DNA of 27,787 nt from Cymbomonas tetramitiformis. Its lineage: Eukaryota; Chlorophyta; Pyramimonadophyceae; Pyramimonadales; Pyramimonadaceae. The stretch spans positions 1-27,787 of the forward strand of contig LGRX02012721.1 in assembly GCA_001247695.2 (NCBI GenBank). The letters are read 5' to 3'. The number at the start of each line of letters is the position of its first letter. Within the stretch, counting starts at the first letter, position 1. The notes under the pieces are model-generated. The model was not told the DNA's origin. It was given only the letters and a program-made list of their open reading frames with translations, and did not search any database. Shown piece by piece: positions 1 to 9,229 of the stretch. Made by a program: the position numbers and the translations under genes.

Positions 1-5
1 CGGGG

Positions 6-1553
6 GTGACGCTGGATGATTACTTGACCCACGCCCGTGCTCCTCGAGCAGAGTACATGGTCAGTCTGGGGGACGCGTCCAGCCCGGGAGGGGGACACGC
101 CTGGGGCTATGCCTGGATGGTGGACCAGCAAGTGTTTGGGGAGCTGGTCAACCGCCAGCGGCGAGTGATCCCTCTGCACTGGATCCCCTGGGGGAGCATG
201 AGCAATCTGGGCCCGATGCAATTCCACGATGCGGACAGGAGGCTAATTATCAGCCTCTTCCAGCGAGCCCGTGATGGAGTTCGTTTTCCTCCAGTAGCAT
301 GGGCCCCAGCCGCCGCCCCCCGTGCGTACCGCACCCACACGGAGAAGGCTCCCGAGCAGGTGCCTCTCAGTTCTCCCCTGAACCCTCGCTACACAGGAGG
401 GGGTTCAACCGATGGACCGGCTTATCAGTCCGTCTCCTGGGTGCCCCCTCCGCCAACAGGACCTCCCCCCAGATCGGCGAGAGCCCACGCGCCCGGGACA
501 GGACTCCCTCCGGGAATGACCCCTCTCGCCATGCCCCCGATGAATCTGGCGCGGAAAACCCCGCAGCATCCGAGTGCCCCAGCACTGCCAGAGATCCCCC
601 TCGGGACAAGAGGGTCACTGCAGCGGGAGGCCCCCCTGCAATATCCCCCGGGATATGAGCCCTGGCGGGCCGGGTCAGCCTCAGCTACGCCGGGGCCCAG
701 TCCAGGGTGGCCTCCTCCCAGTCGAGGGAGACCCTACCAGCCTGAGACGGGAGACACCTACCTGCGCAGCGGGGAATATGAGCTCAAGAGTATGCACAAC
801 CTCACGAGACAGCTCAAGGATGAGAATGCTCTCCGGGAGTCTGCTAAGAAGGTCCTTCGCAAGATCGCCCCATTTCCAGGAGAGGCCAAGCCGCTGAAGG
901 GACTTCTGGAGTTCCACTCCAGCATCACCAATGCCCTGGAGGATGAGACGGTGAAGGCAGCGATGGCCACCGACAGGACCCCCCAAAATGGAGTCCCTCC
1001 AGGGGAGGAGGTCTTGTCCATGGGGGGGGTGACCCGGGAGATATGGGAACACTGTCTGGGGGAGATGCCGAAGAACAAAATGGACATGGACTCAGTTCGG
1101 TGGAAACTGACCTACGACACCATGGAGAAGTTCTTCGGGCGCGTGGTACAGGTGGCCCTCTACAAGGACGACTTGTCCCAGCACCACCGGAAGACTCAGG
1201 CAGCCCGGCAGCAAGATAATGAGTCCGCCGCCGCCTTCAGCCTGCGCTTGGTGCAAATGGTGCGGCTGGCTCGGCTCCTGCATTGGTGCTCGGAGGGCTG
1301 CCAGGACATGGATGATGCTAGCCTGCCCAGCCTCCTGGTGGAGGGGCTGCGGGTGGAGACTCGGAACTGGGTCAAAGGGGAGATGGAGAGACGGAATGCG
1401 GACTTGCGAAACCTCAGCACCATCCCCCACGAGGAACCCCTGATCTGGCTGGAGACCCTGGCGACGCGCTTCAACAGAGAGCGAGGAGGCAGGCGCCTAG
1501 GGTCTACCGGATCCAGTACTACCGCGTGCCGGAGTAAGCAACCTTGGAGATAG
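6..1553 (+). CDS. Retroelement gag-like polyprotein (515 codons)
   Basis: A long uninterrupted frame in a GC-rich island. The first ~100 residues are compact and Trp-rich, like a matrix-type domain. Residues ~100-250 are very rich in Pro and Gly and contain a PPGY motif, the kind of short late-domain motif seen in Gag proteins. From ~residue 260 the protein is helical and charged. Around residues 395-450 it has a capsid-like pattern: an ESAAAF...RL stretch followed by LPSLLVEGLRVETRNWV, which resembles the F-x-x-GL-x-x-x-x-R pattern of Ty3/retroviral capsid C-terminal domains. No CCHC zinc knuckle is visible before the stop, and no protease or reverse transcriptase follows on this strand, so it is gag only or truncated. 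The window starts 5 bases upstream, so the true start could lie outside. Gag identity is inferred from pattern, not from a close relative I can name. Confidence 0.5.
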   Translation: MTLDDYLTHARAPRAEYMVSLGDASSPGGGHAWGYAWMVDQQVFGELVNRQRRVIPLHWIPWGSMSNLGPMQFHDADRRLIISLFQRARDGVRFPPVAWAPAAAPRAYRTHTEKAPEQVPLSSPLNPRYTGGGSTDGPAYQSVSWVPPPPTGPPPRSARAHAPGTGLPPGMTPLAMPPMNLARKTPQHPSAPALPEIPLGTRGSLQREAPLQYPPGYEPWRAGSASATPGPSPGWPPPSRGRPYQPETGDTYLRSGEYELKSMHNLTRQLKDENALRESAKKVLRKIAPFPGEAKPLKGLLEFHSSITNALEDETVKAAMATDRTPQNGVPPGEEVLSMGGVTREIWEHCLGEMPKNKMDMDSVRWKLTYDTMEKFFGRVVQVALYKDDLSQHHRKTQAARQQDNESAAAFSLRLVQMVRLARLLHWCSEGCQDMDDASLPSLLVEGLRVETRNWVKGEMERRNADLRNLSTIPHEEPLIWLETLATRFNRERGGRRLGSTGSSTTACRSKQPWR

Positions 1554-3250
1554 AGCAGGTCGGCTGTTTACTTCATCATAGTCAGCGGTGGGCACGGGAG
1601 CCACATACTCCGGTGGCCGGTAGGGTAAGCAGGCAGGTGCACTCAGGCGCCGGACGGGGGGTGACAGCTCGGAGGTTTCCGGGGGTAGTGGGTCCAGTGT
1701 CAGCTCCTTATGAGGCTCCACTGGTACTGAGGCCGTGGGGTACGGTCCTTCGCATCTGCTGTGCTTTCCCACCACACCATCTCCTCTCGCGCCCACTCCC
1801 GCGCGTGGCTCCCCACTGTCTACGCCACGCTCGGGCCTTCCAGAGAGCCCTGCCGCAGGGGGTGCTGCCAATGACTCGCCTGTGGCAGTAGGTGGGACCG
1901 GTTCCCCGAGTCCGGTTCCTCCCGCGTCCGCCTCAAAGCTCACCTTCTTCTTCCCCAACAGCCTGCGAGCGCGGGGTTGGTCAGCTGGGGGCTGATCAAA
2001 TGGTGAGTAGGCCGGTGAGGTTCCGCCGTAGCTGGGCAGCGGCTGCCCGGCAGAATAGCTCCCGGCTGCAAGGTCTGCTGTGGCGGATCCTGAGAGGTTT
2101 TGCCTCTCTCCTCCAGATCCCAAAATGGTGAGGGTCGATCTAGGGGGTGTGCCGAGCGGGTCCGCGAGCGGGGCTTCCTGCAGAGAAGGGCTCGGAGGCA
2201 CCCCTTGCCCTCCCGCCAGGCCCCAGCCCGGTTGAACCGGCAGGTACTCTGGGGGAAGATGATGATAAGGGGTGTGCCCCGGGGCCCCATAAGGCAGAAG
2301 TGCAGGGTACGGCTGGGGGTAGATCCCCGCCCCGGTCGCAGGGTGCGGTAGGCCCTAGTTGGCCAAGTAGGGCCCCGAGGGCATGGGTGCAGCCCCTCCC
2401 GCTTCCCCGTACACGAAGGGAGGTGGAGTGTGCGGCGTTCCCCATGCGCCCTGCATCACTCCACCTAGTATCCCCCCGGGGGCCCAGGTGTCTCCAGCCC
2501 CACGGCCCCTGCAAACTGTGGGTAATATGTCACCCCTCCAGCGGTAACTGGAACTGCAGCAGCAAGGCTGGGTTGGGCAGCCGGTGGTGCAGGGGGGTAG
2601 CAGGTTACGCCCCCCGCGGTGACCGGCACAGCGGCTGGACTGGGTTGGGCTGCCGGGGGTGCTGACAGCACCATGCTCCCAGGAGGTAGCACCCAAGGGT
2701 GGGCAGGTAGAGGTGGCCCAAACCAGGGGGCTGCAGCTTCCAGGCTAGGGTTTGCCCCAAACCCTGCCTCTCCTCCCAGCATACCCAAGAGGGCTTGGGT
2801 GCCGGAGGACAAGGTGGGGTGGCTCCCCTCCGGAAGACCCAGAATAGGGCTGGCTAAGGGCGGAAACTACAGGTCCTCCGGGCCCTCTGGGCCAGTGGGA
2901 CCAGTGACCACTGGTGGGCTGTCCAGCCCTGGTGACGGTGGGGTCACAGACGTCAGTGGCATATTGGGGTTCATGTAACGGTTTTGTGAGCTGTCTAGGG
3001 ATGTTACCGCCGGTGAGGTGTCACCCAGGTGCTCCCCCAGTACTGAGGGGTCCGTTTGGGCCTCTTGGGGCTCAGGAAGGCGAAAACCGGCTGTGAGAAC
3101 CGGTAGAAAGTTGTTCTGGCCCGAGTGGGGATAACCAATGGGCTAGTAGGGCTCGGTCAACGCTCTTAACACTGTGTGGGGGGCTTGTCCGTTGACTTTC
3201 ACCACCACATCCTGCAGCCGGCCAGTCACCCCTCGAGGTTTTGGGCTTTA
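1497..3250 (-). pseudogene. Broken proline-rich frame with PPxY motifs, possibly a second retroelement fragment
   Basis: Read on the minus strand, this GC-rich stretch holds a proline/glycine/serine-rich frame interrupted by at least two stops and apparent frame changes. The longest open piece is 1497-2201 (234 codons). PPEY motifs occur near its C-terminal end and again near 2240. An internal ~75-base duplication (about 2520-2670) encodes a repeated PPAAQPS...VPVTAGGVT module. The upstream end (about 3150-3250) has a short VVVKVNG-type stretch that faintly resembles the end of a retroelement Pol, but this is weak. It converges tail to tail with the gag-like frame. High GC makes chance open frames common here, and a competing plus-strand frame exists (2147-2665), so coding status is uncertain. 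Confidence 0.28.
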
Positions 3251-3591
3251 AGTATCAGCAGGACCTGGTAGAAGTGGCTCCGCTGAACAAGATGCCGAAA
3301 CTCGGCACCCCAACAACACACTGTCTAACCAAAGTCTTGATATAAGATGGTCCTTGTCCCTTAAGTGTGGGAGCAAGGAAAGTTGACCTAAAGAGTTTGA
3401 CGTGGTCAGAACTACGTTCTGATGCCAAATTGGACCAAACAGTGCATTGGAAGCAGGTTTGGATGTGTTGATGTATGAATAATAAGAATCTGAAGTCGGA
3501 TTGGACTTTAAAGGTTGAAACGAATTTATGCTAGACTAAAAACAACTAGTGCTAGAGGTGGTGTTCATTGAAAGGTAAAAGAGAATAATTA

Positions 3592-3612
3592 TCGATCGAC
3601 TCGGTCGATCGA
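3592..3612. repeat. Short perfect inverted repeat (hairpin)
   Basis: Two 9-base arms (TCGATCGAC and GTCGATCGA) are separated by a 3-base loop TCG. It is too small to assign a role, and no gene adjoins it. Confidence 0.6.
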
Positions 3613-3737
3613 GGCCCGTATTTCTCGATTGTAAATATCTGACCGTAGGTAATCGTCGGTTATGTACGCTAATGTTGGTAAATTGGATGGTATTTTCAAC
3701 CCCCGTTTGGGGTAGGGTTTAGGAGTAACGTGTAAAT

Positions 3738-3755
3738 CCCTAACCCTAACCCTAA
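3738..3755. repeat. Interstitial telomere-like run, three CCCTAA units
   Basis: Three exact CCCTAA units. About 25 bases upstream (3708-3722) lies GGGGTAGGGTTTAGG, the same type of motif in the opposite orientation, so the two face each other. This is either a decayed interstitial telomeric insertion or telo-box-like promoter motifs. The array is too short to be a telomere. Confidence 0.6.
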
Positions 3756-4865
3756 TTCCCCTTATAGTTGTGCTCCGGGCACAATTTTTCCGATGCCAAT
3801 GACATAGCTTTGCCATCGGGGACCGCACAATATGTTACGAGACCAGGGCTTCTACTTCTGGTACCCCTGGCTTTACGGATAACCCTCACCGACTTGAGCC
3901 CAATTCAAAGTAAGGTCCATGCTGCCTTGTTTGTACCTACAAATTCCGCTCAGTCGAAATATAGTAGGCACTAACAGAGAAAATAATCGTCGTTCGCGAG
4001 ACATCCATACAGGTCAGTGACACCGCAGGCGGTAAGGCAGTAATTGAACGCATTGGCTCCTGCACATAAGAATGATCAATTATTATATAGACTTGCGGCA
4101 AGATAGTTTGTGTGAATTCTTTGCGCAAGACGGCAAGATGATTTTGGATTCGAGCCTCTACACCAATACGCATACGGTCGCCGAGAGAAAGCGTACGACG
4201 ACCTCCATCGGATACAAATTTGCTACGTTATCTTTGCTAAATGTGTGCGCATCGGTTATGTAGTCTAGTCCTGCAAGAGCGTCGGCCCGCATGTGTAATA
4301 AAAAGGTCATGCCCGAGTCGCACATAACATGTGAGCTGCATGTAAGTCGTTGACAAGGTTGGCATGATCCATTGGCATTTTTCGGAGACGGCGCACAATA
4401 TAGTTGGGTGCAGCAGTTGGTTCATGAGGTAGGGTGTTATGTTGCTTCCTGGAGAAATGGCTCAATATTTCACTTATGCTAAACGCGCGCGCAATATGAA
4501 GTCAGACCACCCCTAAGATAGTCGCACACAATGCATATCTGTACCAGGAACAATTTGTATCATCGAGATATCACTCTGTCTAGGTATCTTCGTATGCTAA
4601 AACGACAACAGCGTGCCCTCTTGTCTGTCCTGGAAAAATTAAGGCAGAATTGATCCTAATCAGTCCACCGTATACAGCTTTACTTTTACCATAGGAGATA
4701 CTTGCAGCGCACAATAGATCATCAGGATGGCATGAATCAAGCCTCCCCAGTCCTTCCTGCGAAGTGATGATAGTTTTGCGAAAGATGGGCACCCCATGGT
4801 GCCCCGGATCCGATCCAGTTTATCATTACCAGTCCAGGGAGCTTGTTCAATGCCGGTTGGAGATT

Positions 4866-5219
4866 TCAGCTTGAAGGATGCGACGTCAACCTTTCAAAAT
4901 CCTCGCCGCAACTCTTCAGACGGGTCTCGCAGCACACGACTAAACTCCCGATCATATTGTCCACGATTAGGTTTCTGCCGAGTGTCGTCGGTAGCAGCTC
5001 GGTCCTACAGGCCGGGCAGGTCTTCTCGCGCTGAAGCCATGAGGTGATGCACTTATTGCAGAAGGTGTGACCATCATGGCACTGCATAGATGTGTCCAAC
5101 ACATTATGGCAGATGCCGCACGTGAGGTCCTCGGACATCTCAGCCACAAAGAGCTCGCCGCCGCGGATCCCCATAAACTTCAACCGCTCGCATCCCACAA
5201 TGCAACTCAGACCTTGCAC
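4866..5219 (-). CDS. RING-finger protein, truncated (E3 ubiquitin ligase type)
   Basis: The frame contains a C3HC4-type RING: CGIC, then CHDGHTFCNKC, then CPAC, within about residues 34-71 of the longest frame. RINGs of this layout bind E2 enzymes and act as ubiquitin ligases. After the RING comes RNLIVDNMIGSLVVCC and then ...SCGEDFERLTSH, which is how TRAF-type zinc fingers begin after a RING. The frame stops immediately, before the expected second half of that finger. The likely start is an internal methionine just before the RING (MSEDLTCGIC) or one further up (MGIRGGELF). The downstream minus-strand frame at 4580-4792 shows no continuation I can recognise. It is either a small RING-only gene or a 5' fragment of a RING/TRAF-like gene. 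An unsequenced-style splice to a more distant exon cannot be excluded. Confidence 0.6.
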   Translation of the reverse strand: MQGLSCIVGCERLKFMGIRGGELFVAEMSEDLTCGICHNVLDTSMQCHDGHTFCNKCITSWLQREKTCPACRTELLPTTLGRNLIVDNMIGSLVVCCETRLKSCGEDFERLTSHPSS

Positions 5220-5282
5220 TTGCTCGCGTTGTGCTATTTTCGCATTTTCGCAATCACGTGAATCACGGAATCACGTGAAACC

Positions 5283-5318
5283 CCCAAAACCCTAAAACTC
5301 TAGACCCTAAAACCCTAA
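5283..5318 (-). promoter_or_regulatory. Telo-box-like CCCTAAA cluster upstream of the RING frame
   Basis: Three or four degenerate CCCTAA(A) units, including AAACCCTAA-like forms, lie about 65-100 bases upstream of the RING frame's first methionine. AAACCCTAA (telo-box) elements are known near transcription starts of many plant genes. Calling it the promoter of the RING gene is inference from position. It could equally be a decayed interstitial telomere repeat. Confidence 0.35.
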
Positions 5319-5319
5319 C

Positions 5320-7019
5320 ACCGAGTGCAGGAACAAACAAATTCTTAAACGGAACTCGCCGAAAAGAGTCCCACATACCCACGAGCTGAGAGCGGTCAAG
5401 AATATATATTTCTTGAGGTTCTTTCGTTTGTCAGTTTATCAGTGTTGGTACTCGCGAAGCTGTCATCAAAACCACAAAACGAGATGGGCCACTAACACCA
5501 CAGAGAGCGTGTTTCCTGTACTGCGACGGGTTCGAGGTTCATTCTGGGAGGGCGTGGGGATATATATCTTTCCGACGCAGGATGAAGGAAGAATTATAAA
5601 CGAATAAGTAGTGTAAAAATGCATGGCGGTGTTAAGTCCATGCTACAATATTTCTAAACTTATGACGAGTTTTCGAAAACCAAAACGTTGCGCAGACGCG
5701 CTGCGAGTATCTTTGAGTGATCGAGAGACCTTTTGGAAACACGAGATGCATTTGTGCGGCGTATTATTCCCTCACAAGCCCAACGTTATGCGCTAAACAA
5801 GTAGAAATGTCACGAATGTATACTGTGGAGAATACTTGGATGACCGTTACCCTCCCCCGACCCGAAGTGTAGAAGTGGTCCGAATTCTGGCCTTGCGTAG
5901 TGACACCTCCCCCGTCGACTAATGGTTTTGGTGGTGAACTTCTTTAGTAAGGTTGGCTCTTCTCGAGTGGACGACTTCTTTGCCGGAAACACTTGCCGAA
6001 ACACCTCGTGAAGTAAAGGATTCCCAAGTGGATCGGTGCCATGCTTGCACCACAACCCATCTATCAAAGTACAATACACAGCCTTCCACGCCCACTTTAG
6101 AATCAACACATATGGTGAATAAGCTCGCATAGAGCACAGGTAGCCTCTCAATTGTGTCGCGAGGTCTTTTTATTTGTCGTGTCGCAAAAAGATTCGTTTA
6201 TATTAACGACGCTTCGCAGCCTTTTCAGAAATATGCTGTTTTTCATTTCGTTTCCCTTAATGGCTACTGCCCGGCAGTCCTTGTGGAAGGACCGAAACGG
6301 CGTTGGGTCCTCCCACAAGGACCGGTGTTGCGGGAATTCTTTTAGCCGTCCTCTTGACGGTCTTAGTGCCTACCCTTCGGTTTTTAGTACACTTAGGACC
6401 TAAACTGAGTGTCCATATGCGCCATCAACCGTATATCGTCATAAAATGACTATATATCCAATGCATTTGTAGCATGTACCCTATCATTTTCGAGTTGCAA
6501 CTTTTGGAGGACGTTCAAAAACATGCTATGCCATTCAAATATTTTAATCCAATATAATTCCAGGTCAAACAAGCCGCCCAAGTACAAAATTTTATCCTAA
6601 CATCACACCCAATCACACTTGCAAGATTATACATGTTGGCGACCTCGTATTGGGTGTATATACGCACTCAAATCGACCTTACACCTGTAAAAAACATTTT
6701 TGATCCAAGATTTTCAAATGTTTTTTTTTCGTTACTACGGATACTATGAATGCCAAATAGTGTTCGGATAATTATGATAGATGTATGATGTGCCACGTCG
6801 CATACTTCACGTAAACTTGTTTATCGATTTTTAGAATACTTAAGCATGTCAATATGTGCAGTAGTCTACTCGGAACATTGCTTTGGAATTCGGCGAGAGC
6901 AGATTTTTGGATGGCCGATTTTGATGAAATCTAATTTTTTCGTGGGTGCATGACATTGTGGGGGATATATACCGCAGTATTGTGGATTCCGAAGATGTTG
7001 TACATTGTAGAGGGCACGA
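5320..7019. other. Stretch without a recognisable gene, left flank of the transposon
   Basis: AT-rich, with only short frames. The frame at 5810-6151 (minus, 113 codons) shows no domain. A dispersed hairpin repeat at about 6240-6330 is listed separately, since related copies occur on the right flank. The last ~300 bases before 7020 show nothing notable. Confidence 0.5.
6240..6330. repeat. Dispersed repeat with GTCCTTGTGG hairpin, left copy
   Basis: Contains TTAATGGCTACT followed by GTCCTTGTGGAAGGAC and then, after a short spacer, GGTCCTCCCACAAGGACC. The latter two can fold on each other and on themselves. The same TTAATGGCTACT-CCCG-GTCC order recurs in inverted orientation at about 20505-20565, and the GGTCCTTGTGGGAGGACC core also at about 20308-20326. 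This suggests a family of small repeats around this locus. Confidence 0.6.
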
Positions 7020-7022
7020 ATA
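7020..7022. repeat. Target-site duplication, left copy (ATA)
   Basis: ATA directly precedes the left terminal repeat and is matched by ATA directly after the right terminal repeat at 20226-20228. A 3-bp duplication is the size made by CACTA/En-Spm transposases. Confidence 0.75.
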
Positions 7023-7059
7023 CCCTACCATTTTAGAAAACGTTAGTACGTACACTAAC
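7023..7059. repeat. Left terminal inverted repeat (37 bp)
   Basis: Begins CCCTACCATTTTAGAAAACG and continues to a CACTAAC at 7053-7059. The first 29 bases match the right end exactly, position 30 differs (A versus G), and the last seven match again. Confidence 0.88.
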
Positions 7060-7181
7060 GGTGGGTTAGTGTGTCTTAACGTCATACTAGCGCATACTAA
7101 CGCCGCGTACTTTTAGTACGCGTACTAACAACGTACTAACGCAATGCGTTAGTTCACAATGTGCGTTAGCATGATTGAATG
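7060..7181. repeat. Left subterminal region, motif-dense
   Basis: About eight copies of ACTAACG/GTTAGTG/GTTAGC-type heptamers in both orientations lie within 120 bases, plus a small palindrome (GCGTACT-TTT-AGTACGC, about 7105-7121). The spacing and mixed orientation are like the transposase-binding subterminal repeats of CACTA elements. Confidence 0.6.
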
Positions 7182-8710
7182 TGGGAGTTGGTGGACTCGT
7201 GGTGTGGTGCGTAGTGGGTCATGGATGGGGTCCAAATGCACTTCAATGATGTTCTAAGGCGATTGGATGGCGAACTGGACATTGGTTAAGGGGATATGAC
7301 GCTGTTTGAAGAAGCCGATATTGGGGCTAAATTCCTTTGGGAATGTGTTACGTTAGCATGTCGTTAGTATGGCGCTAGTACACTAGACCAATCACACGTT
7401 AGCGTGTTAACGGCGTACTAACTCCCACTCTCCTTAAGTGTGGGAGTTGGTGGACTCGTGGCGTGGTGCGTAGTGGGTCATGGATGGGGTCCAAATGCAC
7501 TTCAGTGATGATCTAAGGTGATTGGATGGCGAACTGGGCATTGGTTAAGGGGGTATGACGCTGTTTGAAGAAGCTGATATTGGGGCTGAGCTCCTTTGGG
7601 AGTGTGCTACGTTAGCATGTGGTTAGGGTGGCATTTAGTACACTAGACCAATCACACGTTAGCGTGTTAACGGCGTACTAACTCCCACTCTCCTTAAGTG
7701 TGGGAGTTGGTGGACTCGTGGCGTGGTGCGTAGTGGGTCATGGATGGGGTCCAAATGCACTTCAGTGATGATCTAAGGTGATTGGATGGCGAACTGGGCA
7801 TTGGTTAAGGGGGTATGCCGCTGTTTGAAGAAGCTGATATTGGGGCTGAGCTCCTTTGGGAATGTGCTACGTTAGCATGTGGTTAGGGTGGCATTTAGTA
7901 CACTAGACCAATCACACGTTAGCGTGTTAACGGCGTACTAACTCCCACTCTCCTTAAGTGTGGGAGTTGGTGGACTCGTGGCGTGGTGCGCAGTGGGTCA
8001 TGGATGGGGTCCAAATGCACTTCAGTGATGATCTAAGGTGATTGGATGGCGAACTGGGCATTGGTTAAGGGGGTATGACGCTGTTTGAAGAAGCTGATAT
8101 TGGGGCTGAGCTCCTTTGGGAGTGTGCTACGTTAGCATGTGGTTAGGGTGGCATTTAGTACACTAGACCAATCACACGTTAGCGTGTTAACCGCGTACTA
8201 ACTCCCACTCTCCTTAAGTGTGGGAGTTGGTGGACTCGTGGCGTGGTGCGTAGTGGGTCATGGATGGGGTCCAAATGCACTTCAGTGATGATCTAAGGTG
8301 ATTGGATGGCGAACTGGGCATTGGGTAAGGGGGTATGACGCTGTTTGAAGAAGCTGATATTGGGGCTGAGCTCCTTTGGGAGTGTGCTACGTTAGCATGT
8401 GGTTAGGGTGGCATTTAGTACACTAGACCAATCACACGTTAGCGTGTTAACGGCGTACTAACTCCCACTCTCCTTAAGTGTGGGAGTTGGTGGACTCGTG
8501 GCGTGGTGCGTAGTGGGTCATGGATGGGGTCCAAATGCACTTCAGTGATGATCTAAGGTGATTGGATGGCGAACTGGGCATTGGTTAAGGGGGTATGACG
8601 CTGTTTGAAGAAGCTGATATTGGGGCTGAGCTCCTTTGGGAATGTGCTACGTTAGCATGTGGTTAGGGTGGCATTTAGTACACTAGCCCAATCAGACGTT
8701 ATTGTGTTAA
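7182..8710. repeat. Left subterminal satellite: six copies of a 260-bp unit
   Basis: Units start (TGGGAGTTGGTGGACTCG) at 7182, 7441, 7701, 7961, 8221 and 8481, so the period is 259-260 bases. The inner four copies differ from each other at only a few bases, the first is more diverged and the last is cut short near 8710. Each unit includes several GTTAG(C/T)/CTAAC motifs. Each junction can fold as a hairpin: AACTCCCAC, an 11-base loop, then GTGGGAGTT. No long frame crosses the array. Near-identity suggests recent amplification by unequal exchange or replication slippage. Confidence 0.93.
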
Positions 8711-8883
8711 ACATATATTATCTAACATGTTAAACGTGTACTAACCACGGTATAGGTGCGGAATCTACGCAACCACTGCACATGCTGGGTGTTCCACTAA
8801 ACCACACGACGCAAGATGCCGAGGGACTGTCCACGGCCTAGAATCCCGTCGACCGAAACATGAGTTCAGTCCTCGTTGTCGTC

Positions 8884-9229
8884 CTAGTCGTCGTCGGAGT
8901 CAAGTGGTGGCTTAAGGCATTCAAAAAAGTCAGCCGTGGGGTCAAGAATGACCGCGGTCTCCATGCACGGATGTGGTATAACGACGACCTGTTGTTCAAC
9001 TTTGTTGGCTAAGATGAAAGGCTCGGAGTTCTTCTCAAAAGCCGCTGGGTCACGTTGCGGGTTGAAGGTGTACACCGTCTTAGTCAAATCGTCCGGCCCG
9101 AGAATCGAGTTCCTCCTACGATAGGCCTTGATTTGTTCTTCGGTTGGCTTTGTCAGCCAGTTGACTTTCAATAAGGTGTACATCCGTCCCGCGATCTCCA
9201 CCCGCAGAATGTTTGTAATGCGGCCGTGC
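8884..9229 (-). CDS. Transposase last exon, DUF4216-like C terminus
   Basis: Starts after a TATGCAG acceptor with two carried bases and ends in an acidic DDD tail and TAG. It contains TNILRVEIAGRMYTLLKVNW and later EPFILANKVEQQVVVI. These match the DUF4216 pattern that closes plant CACTA transposases: a strand-rich segment, then EPF-L-A and a run of Gln/Val. This domain's role in the family is not known to me. The phase agrees with the exon ending at 9569. Confidence 0.75.

Larger units (their letters stand above)
3251..4865. other. Stretch without a recognisable gene
   Basis: GC content drops sharply here compared with 1-3250. Open frames are all short (under 80 codons) and none shows a domain or splice-linked partner I can recognise. 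Two small structures are listed separately: a hairpin at 3592-3612 and a telomere-like run at 3738-3755. Confidence 0.5.

Noticed and set aside
2147..2665. Plus-strand 172-codon frame in the GC-rich island
   Set aside because: Its composition looks like the antisense of the proline-rich minus frame. It starts mid-sequence and has no motif.
7182..8710. Regularly spaced repeats resembling a CRISPR array
   Set aside because: The whole 260-base unit repeats with no unique spacers, and the context is a eukaryotic transposon.
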